Positions 1 through 6,456 of a stretch of 6,500 bases of DNA are shown here, one piece after another. The stretch's first letter is position 1. Each line of letters starts with the position of its first letter. The stretch is taken from the NCBI GenBank assembly GCA_019424645.1, contig JAHYZB010000046.1, positions 25,594 to 32,093 on the forward strand, written 5' to 3'. The notes under the pieces are model-generated. The model searched no databases, had not been told where the DNA came from, and was given only the letters and a program-made list of their open reading frames with translations. The DNA comes from Oxalobacter formigenes. Its GTDB lineage: Bacteria > Pseudomonadota > Gammaproteobacteria > Burkholderiales > Burkholderiaceae_D. The translations under genes and the position numbers were made by a program.

Positions 1-751
1 TCAAATGCGATTGTGTTGGTAGTCTGCCTGCCGTGTCGACCATGACGACGTTGATGTTTTTTGCTTTTGCTGACTGAACGGCGTCGAAAGCGACGGCGGC
101 CGGATCACCGGACTCCTGTGCGATGACGGTAATTTTATTCCGGTCGCCCCAAACGGAAAGCTGTTCACGGGCGGCGGCTCGGAAAGTGTCGCCCGCGGCG
201 AGAAGGACGGTCTGGTCGTTGTTTTGCAGGTGCTGAGCCAGTTTGCCTATGGTTGTTGTTTTGCCTGCGCCATTTACTCCGGCCATCATGATAACCAGAG
301 GGTTATGGCGGCCGATTTCGAGGTTTTTTTGCAATGGAGCCAGCAGATCGGTCAACAAGGCGGAAAGTGCCGTTTTGATTTCAGAAGGCTGCGTCAGCTT
401 TTCTTCTTTGACTTTCCTGCGAAGTTCGTCGAGAAGATATTCCGTTGCAGGCATTCCGACATCTGAAACCAGCAAGGCTGTTTCCAGTTCTTCAAACAAT
501 TCTTCATCAATGGTAGTTCCACCGAAAATATTCAGATTGGCTGAAGTTTTGGCAAGCCCGCTTTTGAGGCGACTCAGCCAGGATTGCTTTTTTTCAGTAT
601 CTTGCTTGGCAATGTCTGAAGATGCATCTATATTACCGGAAGAGACTTCGAAAGACTCATGTGGTGTCAATGACAAGTCTGCCAATGAGGATTGGCTGTT
701 TTCCTGCTCGGCAGGGACATCGCTGGTTTTCTTTTTGAAGAAGCTGAACAT
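1..751 (-). CDS. ftsY: Signal recognition particle receptor FtsY (5' part; 3' end outside window)
   Basis: FtsY is the SRP receptor GTPase. It docks SRP-ribosome-nascent chain complexes at the inner membrane and hands them to SecYEG. The 250 visible codons start at ATG 751-749. Residues 1-55 are a short charged, Ser/Glu-rich A region beginning MFSFFKKK, much shorter than the roughly 200-residue A domain of E. coli. The N domain follows at about 56-145 (WLSRLKSGLAKTSANL, then DEELFEELETALLVSDVG). The G domain then begins with the P-loop GVNGAGKTT (158-166), the DTFRAAA motif (188-194) and DTAGR (239-243). The TKLD motif and the C-terminal helices lie beyond the left edge, so roughly 110 residues are missing. 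No strong Shine-Dalgarno precedes the start. It is divergent from the M16-rsmD operon; rsmD also lies near ftsY in enterobacteria. Family assignment is secure; the start is likely but weakly supported. Confidence 0.97.
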   Translation of the reverse strand, partial: MFSFFKKKTSDVPAEQENSQSSLADLSLTPHESFEVSSGNIDASSDIAKQDTEKKQSWLSRLKSGLAKTSANLNIFGGTTIDEELFEELETALLVSDVGMPATEYLLDELRRKVKEEKLTQPSEIKTALSALLTDLLAPLQKNLEIGRHNPLVIMMAGVNGAGKTTTIGKLAQHLQNNDQTVLLAAGDTFRAAAREQLSVWGDRNKITVIAQESGDPAAVAFDAVQSAKAKNINVVMVDTAGRLPTQSHL

Positions 752-802
752 GGGCAAAAATAGACTGAATAAAAACGTTTAAACAAACCCTTGGAAAATA
801 TC

Positions 803-811
803 ATTCTAGCA
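803..811 (-). promoter_or_regulatory. Candidate extended -10 promoter for ftsY
   Basis: On the minus strand the 71-bp divergent gap contains TGCTAGAAT, an extended -10 element (TGn followed by TAGAAT, 5 of 6 matches to TATAAT). No good -35 lies 16-18 bp upstream, which is usual for extended -10 promoters. Transcription would begin near 796 and leave a leader of about 45 nt before the ftsY ATG. This rests on motif matching alone. Confidence 0.35.
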
Positions 812-822
812 GAGCTGCAAAT

Positions 823-2166
823 ATGAAAATTCGAAAATTGTTGTTTGGTCTGATGTTTGTCCTATTCTGGGTACAGAATGGCGTTCAGGCAGAACCGGCT
901 CAGGAATTCGTCCTGAAAAACGGTATGAAAGTCGTCGTCAGGGAAGACCACCGGGCTCCGGTTGTTGCTCATATGGTCTGGTACCGTGTCGGTTCGATGG
1001 ATGAAACGAACGGAACGACGGGGGTTGCCCATGTGCTTGAACACATGATGTTCAAGGGAACGAAAAAATATCCCGATGGCAGCCTCTCCAAAATAGTCGC
1101 CGGATTAGGTGGCAAGGACAATGCCTTTACCAATACGGATTACACCGCCTATTTTCAGCAGATTCCAAAGGCGAATCTTGAAAAGATGATGGAGCTGGAG
1201 GCGGACCGCATGAGTAATCTGCAATTCAAGGATGCAGATTTCCAGAAAGAGATCAAGGTTGTGATGGAAGAGCGGCGCTGGCGCACGGATGATCAGCCGA
1301 ATGCGCTGGTTGATGAAGCATTGCGCGCAACGGCTTTCAATGCCCATCCTTATCACTGGCCCGTTGTTGGCTGGATGAACGATTTGCAAAACATGACGGT
1401 GAATGATGCCAGGAACTGGTATGAAAAATGGTATGCGCCGAACAATGCCACGATGGTTGTTGTCGGGGACGTGAAAGCGGATGAAGTCAAAAAACTGGCT
1501 GAAAAACATTTTGGCCATATCAAGCCGAAAAAACTGGCTGCGACAAAACCTCAGGTCGAGCCGGTACAGAAAGGTGTGAGACGAATTGCTGTCAAGGCGC
1601 CGGCTGAAAATCCTTCCGTCGTTCTGGCATACAAGGTTCCAGCTTTAAGAGATGTTGAAAAGGATAGTGACGTTTATGCGCTTGATGTGCTGGCGACGGT
1701 ACTGGACGGCTACGACAATGCCCGCCTGTCTTCTTCTCTGGTTCGCAAGGATCAGGTGGCCCTTGCAGTAGGTGCGGATTATTCGGCTGTAAGTCGTGGC
1801 CCGGCATTATTTGTCGTTGAAGGGACACCGGCAAAAGGCGTTTCTGTGGATGAACTGGAAAAGAGACTGAAGCGTGAGATTGCCAATATTGCCGAGAAAG
1901 GAATTTCTGCGGAAGAATTGCAGCGGGTCAAAATGCAATTGATTTCTTCCCAGATTTACAAACGGGATTCCATGTTCGGACAGGCGATGGAAGTCGGCGT
2001 ATTTGAAATGTCAGGTATCGGACAAAAACAGATCGATCGCATTATCGAAAAATTGAAGGAGGTGACGCCAGAACAGGTTCAGGCAGTTGCCAGAAAATAT
2101 TTTTCAGATGATTCGCTGACTGTGGCTAATCTGGTGCCCGTCGCATTGACTGAAAAGAAAAAATAA
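823..2166 (+). CDS. M16 family zinc metallopeptidase, catalytic subunit (pitrilysin type)
   Basis: This 447-residue protein is a secreted or periplasmic zinc peptidase of family M16. Residues 1-23 form a signal peptide: basic MKIRK, a hydrophobic stretch, and a likely cut after VQA. The N-terminal M16 domain (about 30-180) carries the inverted zinc motif HVLEH: H70 and H74 are the expected zinc ligands and E73 the catalytic base. E150, in KEIKVVMEE, sits where the third ligand falls in insulin-degrading enzyme. WYEKWYAPNNATMVVVGDV marks the entry to the C-terminal M16 domain (about 190-375). In that domain R308 of the substrate-binding R/Y pair is present, but A315 replaces the tyrosine. At about 50 kDa it is a half-size M16B protein and should need a partner; the next gene fits. 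Substrate is unknown; turnover of peptides or misfolded envelope proteins is a guess. The ribosome-binding site is weak. It is the first gene of the operon. Confidence 0.93.
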   Translation: MKIRKLLFGLMFVLFWVQNGVQAEPAQEFVLKNGMKVVVREDHRAPVVAHMVWYRVGSMDETNGTTGVAHVLEHMMFKGTKKYPDGSLSKIVAGLGGKDNAFTNTDYTAYFQQIPKANLEKMMELEADRMSNLQFKDADFQKEIKVVMEERRWRTDDQPNALVDEALRATAFNAHPYHWPVVGWMNDLQNMTVNDARNWYEKWYAPNNATMVVVGDVKADEVKKLAEKHFGHIKPKKLAATKPQVEPVQKGVRRIAVKAPAENPSVVLAYKVPALRDVEKDSDVYALDVLATVLDGYDNARLSSSLVRKDQVALAVGADYSAVSRGPALFVVEGTPAKGVSVDELEKRLKREIANIAEKGISAEELQRVKMQLISSQIYKRDSMFGQAMEVGVFEMSGIGQKQIDRIIEKLKEVTPEQVQAVARKYFSDDSLTVANLVPVALTEKKK

Positions 2167-2189
2167 AGGGACAGCTCCTTAAAATGAAT

Positions 2190-2195
2190 GAAGAG
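2190..2195 (+). promoter_or_regulatory. Ribosome binding site favouring the 2202 start of the second M16 gene
   Basis: GAAGAG lies 6 nt before ATG 2202. The upstream ATG at 2184 has only AAGGGA at 2166-2171, a long 12 nt away, overlapping the stop codon of the preceding gene. The 2202 start also gives a normal basic signal-peptide N-terminus (MKK), whereas the 2184 start would put MNEEFN in front of it. Confidence 0.4.
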
Positions 2196-2201
2196 TTCAA
2201 T

Positions 2202-3551
2202 ATGAAAAAAATCGCTGAAACATTTCCTGTGCTGGCATGGGCCCGCAAGCTTGCCGGTATCTTGTGTTTTCTTGGAATCAGCTCGATGGCATGGGCCGCT
2301 ATTCCCATTCAACAATGGAAAACAGAAAATGGTGCAAAAGTCCTTTTTGTTGAAACCCATGCTATTCCAGTCATTGATGTCAATGTGGACTTCGATGCCG
2401 GTTCGAGACGTGATCCGGCTACAAAAAGCGGACTGGCCGGGTTGACGAATGCCTCGCTGGACAAGGGGATCAAAGATACTCAGGGTATGGCGATTGCCGA
2501 GGCGAAAATTCTCGATACGTTTGCCGATGTCGGTGCAGTGAGAAGTAATAACGTTGATATGGACAAGGCAGGCTATTCCCTGAGGGTTTTGTCCGGTCAG
2601 GAACAGTCGGAGAAGGCTGTCGAGATGTTGTCAGATTTGCTGGCAAAGCCTTCTTTCCCGGCTGAATTGCTCAACCGGGACAAGGCACGGCTTGTCGCTT
2701 CTATCAGGGAAGAAGAAACCCGTCCCGAATCCATTGCCGCAAAGGCATTCAAAAAGAACATTTATCCTTCACACCCCTATGGCGTCAGCGCTACTCCTGA
2801 AACGGTCAATTCCATTTCCAGAGACGATCTGGTTACCTTTCACAGGGATCATTATGTGGCCAACAGGGCAGTGATCACGATTGTCGGCGATACCGATTTG
2901 AATGGTGCGAAAAAGATTGCAAACCGGATCAGTGAAAAACTGGCTGTCGCAAAAAACGATTTACCAGTGATGCCAGAGGTAAAAGTGACTGTTGCCAAAA
3001 CAGATACCATTGCTCATCCGGCGACACAGGCGCATATTCTCATGGGTATGCCTGCGGTAAAACGGGGTGACCCCGATTTCTTTTCATTGACAGTCGGCAA
3101 TTACATTCTGGGTGGTGGTGGTTTTTCTTCCCGCCTGATGCAGGAGGTCCGTGAAAAACGTGGGCTGACTTATGGCGTGTACAGTTCTTTTTCTCCGATG
3201 ATTCAGAAAGGCCCTTTTCTGATTGGTCTGCAAACGGAAAAGAAACAGGCTGATGCGGCATTGAAAGTAGTTAATTCAACACTGGACAACTTTCTGAAAA
3301 ATGGGCCGACACAAGCTGAACTGAAAGCGGCCAAAGACCATCTGGTCAACAGTTTTGCCATGAAAATGGATAATAATCGTAAAATTCTGGATCTGGTTTC
3401 AATGATTGGCTATTATCGCCTGCCGGTTAATTATCTGGATACCTGGACGGATAACATCAGGAAGGTAACCGGGAAAGATGTGCAGAAGGCATTCCATCAA
3501 AAAGTGATTGAAAATGAATTGGTTACCGTTGTAGTCGGCAATCAGAAATAA
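2202..3551 (+). CDS. M16 family peptidase-like protein, zinc-site-deficient partner subunit
   Basis: This 449-residue M16 protein probably pairs with the product of the preceding gene. From ATG 2202 it has a signal peptide ending near AWA (residue 32); starting at ATG 2184 would add six residues. The N-terminal M16 fold is recognisable (ENGAKVLFVETHAIPVIDV), but where the sister has HVLEH it reads GLTNA at 80-84, so both histidines and the catalytic glutamate are gone and it cannot bind zinc in the usual way. The C-terminal domain has the glycine-rich GGGGFSSRL (304-312) and VREKRGLTY, with R317 and Y324 forming the R/Y pair that holds substrate in M16 heterodimers. The inference is a non-catalytic subunit, as in the alpha subunit of mitochondrial processing peptidase or the Sphingomonas SPH2681/SPH2682 pair. 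The reading frame is intact, with no sign of decay. The gap from the preceding stop codon is 35 bp. Confidence 0.92.
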   Translation: MKKIAETFPVLAWARKLAGILCFLGISSMAWAAIPIQQWKTENGAKVLFVETHAIPVIDVNVDFDAGSRRDPATKSGLAGLTNASLDKGIKDTQGMAIAEAKILDTFADVGAVRSNNVDMDKAGYSLRVLSGQEQSEKAVEMLSDLLAKPSFPAELLNRDKARLVASIREEETRPESIAAKAFKKNIYPSHPYGVSATPETVNSISRDDLVTFHRDHYVANRAVITIVGDTDLNGAKKIANRISEKLAVAKNDLPVMPEVKVTVAKTDTIAHPATQAHILMGMPAVKRGDPDFFSLTVGNYILGGGGFSSRLMQEVREKRGLTYGVYSSFSPMIQKGPFLIGLQTEKKQADAALKVVNSTLDNFLKNGPTQAELKAAKDHLVNSFAMKMDNNRKILDLVSMIGYYRLPVNYLDTWTDNIRKVTGKDVQKAFHQKVIENELVTVVVGNQK

Positions 3552-3588
3552 ATACAGCCCGGAATGGCTGACAACGGCATCAAAAAGA

Positions 3589-4230
3589 ATGGCTTTAAAA
3601 AAAGACAAACCAAAAACTTCACCCAATAAAACAGCCCATCAGGTCAGGATCGTCGGGGGAGTCTGGAAACGGACACCGCTGACAGTTGCAGACGTACCAG
3701 GACTCAGGCCAACACCTGACCGGGTAAGGGAAACACTTTTTAACTGGCTGACCCATTTAAAAGGAAACGTATTCAGCAAGATGCGCTGTCTGGATTTGTT
3801 TGCCGGGACAGGGGCATTAAGTTTTGAAGCGGCCAGCCGGGGTTTTTCGCAAGTGGTAACAGTTGAAGAAAACCGGGCAGCATATTCCCGACTGGAAGCT
3901 ATCAAAAGAAAATTGAATGCCGGACAGGTAAAAATCGTTCATGCCGATGCTTTCGCTTTTGCGGATCGGCTTTTGAAGGCAAACGAGCGGTTTGACCTGA
4001 TTTTTCTCGATCCCCCTTTTCAGGAAAATTTTTTACCCGTGATTTTGCCCCTATGTGTCAAACTTCTGTCTGATGGAGGTTTGATTTACGTCGAGTCAAA
4101 TGAAACCGTTACTAATGAAAAGCTGGATAAATTATTGCCGGAAGGGGAAAAATGCCACATTTGCAGGGAAAATAAAGCCGGTCAGGTTTATTATCATCTT
4201 CTTGAAATGAAGGCATCAGGCCAATCTTGA
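3589..4230 (+). CDS. rsmD: 16S rRNA (guanine(966)-N(2))-methyltransferase RsmD
   Basis: RsmD uses S-adenosylmethionine to methylate N2 of G966 in 16S rRNA on assembled 30S particles, near the P site. The 213-residue protein begins with a basic, poorly conserved tail (1-17), then the family block VRIVGGVWKRTPL (19-31) and RPTPDRVRETLFNWL (40-54), which is characteristic of RsmD. The Rossmann-like methyltransferase domain has SAM motif I, CLDLFAGTGALSFEAA (67-82), an acidic ribose-binding position in VTVEEN (90-95), and the catalytic DPPF (141-144) that replaces the more common NPPY. Length is slightly above the roughly 200 residues of the E. coli enzyme because of the N-terminal tail. Only a weak purine run (3582-3588) precedes the ATG. 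The gap from the M16 gene is 37 bp, consistent with cotranscription. Confidence 0.96.
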   Translation: MALKKDKPKTSPNKTAHQVRIVGGVWKRTPLTVADVPGLRPTPDRVRETLFNWLTHLKGNVFSKMRCLDLFAGTGALSFEAASRGFSQVVTVEENRAAYSRLEAIKRKLNAGQVKIVHADAFAFADRLLKANERFDLIFLDPPFQENFLPVILPLCVKLLSDGGLIYVESNETVTNEKLDKLLPEGEKCHICRENKAGQVYYHLLEMKASGQS

Positions 4231-4268
4231 GGCATAATATACAAAGTTCAATTCTGAAAGAGTAAAAA

Positions 4269-4757
4269 ATGGTTATTGCTGTATATCCGGGAACATTCGA
4301 TCCACTGACAAGAGGGCATGAAGATCTTGTGCGTCGTGCATCCGGCCTGTTTGACGAATTGATTGTCGGTGTCGCCGACAGCCGCGTCAAAAAACCGTTT
4401 TTTTCCATGGACGAACGCATGCAAATCGCCAAGGAGGTTTTGGGGCATTATCCAAACGTCAGGGTCGAAAGTTTTACGGGACTATTGAAGGATTTTGTCA
4501 GAGTCCATAATGCAAGTGTGATCATCCGCGGCTTGCGTGCCGTTTCCGATTTCGAGTATGAATTCCAGATGGCAGGGATGAACCGGTATTTGATGCCGGA
4601 AGCAGAAACGCTGTTCATGACGCCTTCGGATCAATACCAGTTTATTTCCGGTACAATCGTTCGTGAAATCGCCTTTTTGGGTGGCGACGTTTCAAAGTTC
4701 GTTTTCCCGTCAGTGGAAAATTGGCTGAAGAAAAAAGTCATTGAAATGAAATCCTGA
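4269..4757 (+). CDS. coaD: Phosphopantetheine adenylyltransferase CoaD
   Basis: CoaD transfers AMP from ATP to 4'-phosphopantetheine, giving dephospho-CoA, the penultimate step of coenzyme A synthesis in the cytoplasm. The 162 residues match the usual length of about 160. Visible motifs are the nucleotidyltransferase signature [10 protein letters not shown] (8-17, with H17 of the T/HxGH element), K42 at the same number as the E. coli phosphopantetheine- and ATP-contacting lysine, RGLR (87-90), and ISGTIVR (126-132), the second nucleotide-binding motif. ISGT instead of the enterobacterial ISSS is, as I recall, the usual betaproteobacterial form. The start has a good purine-rich Shine-Dalgarno, GAAAGAG (4256-4262), 6 nt from ATG. 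The gene lies 38 bp after rsmD, a neighbour pairing common across many bacterial phyla. Confidence 0.97.
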   Translation: MVIAVYPGTFDPLTRGHEDLVRRASGLFDELIVGVADSRVKKPFFSMDERMQIAKEVLGHYPNVRVESFTGLLKDFVRVHNASVIIRGLRAVSDFEYEFQMAGMNRYLMPEAETLFMTPSDQYQFISGTIVREIAFLGGDVSKFVFPSVENWLKKKVIEMKS

Positions 4758-4813
4758 TCTCATCAGCTTTTCAAAAACCACTTTTCAGAAATTTCGAAAG
4801 AAAACAGGAAGTA

Positions 4814-5062
4814 ATGGCCTTATTAATTACTCACGAATGTATCTGTTGTGATATCTGCGTTCCGGAATGCCCTAACGAAGCCATTACATTAGGCAAGAAA
4901 GTGTGCGAAATCGATCCTGATAAATGCACGGAATGTATTGGCCATTATCCAGAGCCGCAATGCAAACAGGTTTGCCCGATGGATTGTATCGTCAATGATC
5001 CGGCTCACAGGGAAACACCGGAACAACTTATGGACAAATTCAACCGGCTTCAGAAAAAATAA
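4814..5062 (+). CDS. yfhL: YfhL-family 2[4Fe-4S] ferredoxin (Allochromatium type)
   Basis: This is a small soluble electron carrier of 82 residues opening MALLITHECICCDICVPECPNEAI, close to E. coli YfhL and Allochromatium vinosum ferredoxin. Predicted ligands are C9, C12, C15 and C54 for cluster I and C19, C38, C41 and C50 for cluster II. This is the A. vinosum pattern shifted by one, with the characteristic eight-residue insert between C41 and C50 (IGHYPEPQ). Three further cysteines (C11, C31, C58) are not needed as ligands. A C-terminal tail, PAHRETPEQLMDKFNRLQ, forms the helix typical of this subgroup. Its redox partner is not shown by the neighbours; such proteins are low-potential carriers. 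AGGA (4806-4809) precedes the ATG by 4 nt. It is the last gene of the operon, 56 bp after coaD and just before a terminator. Confidence 0.95.
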   Translation: MALLITHECICCDICVPECPNEAITLGKKVCEIDPDKCTECIGHYPEPQCKQVCPMDCIVNDPAHRETPEQLMDKFNRLQKK

Positions 5063-5071
5063 AACCGGAAT

Positions 5072-5102
5072 GAAAAAAGGCCGCGAACATGTGGCCTTTT
5101 TC
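5072..5102. terminator. Bidirectional rho-independent terminator between yfhL and ychF
   Basis: Positions 5074-5085 can pair with 5090-5101: AAAAAGGCCGCG against TGTGGCCTTTTT, with two G-U pairs near the AACA loop. The stem is flanked by an A tract on one side and a T tract on the other, so it reads as a GC-core hairpin plus U run on either strand. It sits between two convergent stop codons (5062 and 5121), which is where a shared terminator is expected. Confidence 0.85.
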
Positions 5103-5120
5103 AATAAACGGCCTGATCAA

Positions 5121-6212
5121 TCAGACATTGAACAGGAAGTTCAGAACATCGCCGTCCTTGACGATGTATTCCTTGCCTTCCGCCCGCATTTTTCCGGCTT
5201 CCTTTGCGCCAACTTCCCCTTTGTGAGCGATAAAATCGTCGAAGGAAATAGTTTGAGCGCGAATGAATCCGCGTTCGAAATCGGTGTGAATCACACCTGC
5301 TGCCTGAGGCGCCGTATCACCGATGTGAATTGTCCAGGCACGGACTTCCTTGACGCCAGCCGTAAAGTAGGTCTGCAATCCCAGCAGTTTGAAAGCCGCT
5401 CTGATGAGTCTGTTCAGGCCAGGTTCATCCATACCCATATCGGAAAGGAATTCGGCGCGGTCTTCTTCAGGCAATTCAACGATTTCAGATTCAATCGCTG
5501 CACAGATCGCGACAATTGGAGCGTTTTGCGATTCGGCGTACTGTTTCAGTTGGTCCAGTAAAGGATTGTCGGTAAAACCGTCTTCGGAAACGTTGGCGAC
5601 ATACATTGTCGGTTTTGCCGTAATGAGGCATAACGGACGGATCAGTTCCATTTCTTCCTTGTCGAGTCCCATTGAACGGACTGGTTCGGCCTTGTTCAGA
5701 TGCGCCGCAACACGTTCCAGTATGTTACACAGACGTGCGGATTCCTTGTTGCCTGACTGGGCTTTCTTTATTTCCCGTGAGATCGTTCTTTCAACGGTAT
5801 TCAGATCGGCCAACGCCAGTTCGGTCTGGATGACTTCGATATCACTTAAGGGATCGACTTTGCCTGCAACGTGTACCACATTATCGTTCTGGAAACAGCG
5901 CACGACCTGGACGATGGCATCTGTTTCACGGATATGGGCCAGAAACTGGTTGCCCAGACCTTCACCTTTCGATGCCCCGGCAACAAGACCGGCAATATCG
6001 ACGAATTCGACAACTGCCGGAAGGATTCTTTCAGGCTTTACGATGGTTGCCAGTTCGTCCAGGCGGGAATCAGGAACCTCGACGATGCCGACATTGGGTT
6101 CAATGGTGCAAAAGGGATAATTTTCTGCCGGGATTCCAGCTTTGGTCAGGGCATTGAACAGGGTGGATTTGCCGACGTTTGGCAAACCGACGATACCGCA
6201 TTTCAAACTCAT
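5121..6212 (-). CDS. ychF: Ribosome-associated P-loop ATPase/GTPase YchF (OLA1 family)
   Basis: YchF is a TRAFAC-class P-loop NTPase of the Obg family that prefers ATP and associates with ribosomes. In E. coli it is linked to the oxidative stress response and to leaderless mRNA translation. The 363 residues equal the E. coli length. Seen here are the P-loop GLPNVGKST (9-17), a switch I threonine in PFCTIEPN (T36), DIAGL (72-76), [10 protein letters not shown] (82-91), and NVSE (207-210), the altered NKxD position (NxxE) that accounts for relaxed nucleotide specificity. A coiled-coil region of about 125-195 is inferred from Glu/Lys-rich helices. The C-terminal TGS domain starts near 280 ([17 protein letters not shown]) and ends with [11 protein letters not shown]. 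Only a weak GAAAG precedes the ATG. It is a single-gene unit, convergent with the yfhL operon; in many bacteria ychF follows pth, which is not the case upstream here. Confidence 0.97.
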   Translation of the reverse strand: MSLKCGIVGLPNVGKSTLFNALTKAGIPAENYPFCTIEPNVGIVEVPDSRLDELATIVKPERILPAVVEFVDIAGLVAGASKGEGLGNQFLAHIRETDAIVQVVRCFQNDNVVHVAGKVDPLSDIEVIQTELALADLNTVERTISREIKKAQSGNKESARLCNILERVAAHLNKAEPVRSMGLDKEEMELIRPLCLITAKPTMYVANVSEDGFTDNPLLDQLKQYAESQNAPIVAICAAIESEIVELPEEDRAEFLSDMGMDEPGLNRLIRAAFKLLGLQTYFTAGVKEVRAWTIHIGDTAPQAAGVIHTDFERGFIRAQTISFDDFIAHKGEVGAKEAGKMRAEGKEYIVKDGDVLNFLFNV

Positions 6213-6278
6213 GGAAAGTCTTTCTGAAATTGTCTGTAAAGAACTATAGGGATTAATAATGTGCTGGGCACTTTATCA

Positions 6279-6307
6279 ATTATATAAGTGATGTCAATGT
6301 TTGGCAT
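6279..6307 (-). promoter_or_regulatory. Candidate sigma-70 promoter of ychF
   Basis: On the minus strand a perfect TATAAT (6284-6279) is preceded, after a 17-bp spacer, by ATGCCA (6307-6302), 4 of 6 matches to TTGACA. Transcription would begin near 6272, giving a leader of about 60 nt to the ychF ATG. The surroundings are very AT-rich, so TATAAT by chance is possible. Confidence 0.4.
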
Positions 6308-6374
6308 ATACCTTATATATAGAGGAACCCGTTATAAAAGCAAAAGAGACTGGTAAGAGAGGCTGGTGTGCGAA

Positions 6375-6397
6375 TGTTGTAAAAGTGTTGTGAAAAG
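6375..6397 (+). repeat. Short imperfect tandem repeat
   Basis: TGTTGTAAAAG (6375-6385) is followed directly by TGTTGTGAAAAG (6386-6397); the copies differ by one inserted G. A looser third copy, TGTTGACAAGG (6426-6436), overlaps the -35 element. A similar pair, GAGACTGGT (6346-6354) and GAGGCTGGT (6359-6367), lies just upstream. The function is unknown and this may be chance in low-complexity DNA. Confidence 0.45.
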
Positions 6398-6427
6398 ACA
6401 AAAAAGAAAATAAGAGAGAAAAGGGTG

Positions 6428-6456
6428 TTGACAAGGAACAGCTCGAAGCCCATAAT
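6428..6456 (+). promoter_or_regulatory. Near-consensus sigma-70 promoter firing out of the right edge, possibly for a stable-RNA operon
   Basis: A perfect -35 TTGACA (6428-6433), an optimal 17-bp spacer and CATAAT (6451-6456, 5 of 6) make this by far the best promoter in the window. Transcription should begin around 6460-6468. An A-rich tract lies upstream of the -35. The following CTCATTTCTCCACTGC resembles, from memory, the start of rRNA operon leaders in Burkholderiales. No start codon with a ribosome-binding site follows in the last 40 bases. That a 16S rRNA or tRNA gene lies downstream is inference. Confidence 0.75.

Larger units (their letters stand above)
6213..6427. other. Gene-free region upstream of ychF, AT-rich then purine-rich
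   Basis: No coding frame with a start and ribosome-binding site is seen on either strand. From 6213 to about 6335 it is AT-rich and holds the ychF promoter candidate. From about 6335 to 6425 the plus strand is strongly purine-biased: 27 of the 29 bases at 6397-6425 are A or G. The A-rich part lies just upstream of the -35 box at 6428, where an UP element that contacts the RNA polymerase alpha subunit would sit. Confidence 0.6.

Noticed and set aside
243..782. Open frame of 179 codons on the plus strand opposite ftsY
   Set aside because: The minus strand encodes unmistakable FtsY N and G domain motifs throughout; the plus frame is a Ser-rich shadow.
778..804. Sigma-70 promoter for the M16 operon (TTTAAA with TATCAT)
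   Set aside because: The spacer is only 15 bp and both boxes are partial matches. A promoter for the operon must lie in or near this gap, but I cannot place it with confidence.
2244..2280. Lipoprotein signal in the second M16 protein (cysteine in AGILCFLG)
   Set aside because: The residue before the cysteine is leucine, not glycine or alanine, and the cysteine lies mid-hydrophobic stretch. A signal peptidase I site at AWA fits better.
4202..4238. Possible promoter for coaD (TTGAAA and CATAAT around the end of rsmD)
   Set aside because: The spacer is 25 bp, far too long, and the 38-bp gap and same orientation fit cotranscription from upstream.
5389..6120. Open frame of 243 codons on the plus strand inside ychF
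   Set aside because: It is antisense to a full-length, strongly conserved YchF. Its Ser/Arg-rich product matches no family I know and has no ribosome-binding site.
6261..6271. Small hairpin GTGC-TGG-GCAC
   Set aside because: A four-pair stem with a three-base loop and no T run is expected by chance.
6259..6291. Ten-codon mini-[13 protein letters not shown]
   Set aside because: It has no Shine-Dalgarno, no run of one amino acid and no attenuator hairpin. It points away from ychF and is not followed by a related biosynthetic gene.
6292..6297. TTGACA on the minus strand upstream of ychF as a -35 box
   Set aside because: At a 17-bp spacing the partner would be AAAGTG, which is not a -10 element. 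The nearby TATAAT is only 7 bp away, too close.
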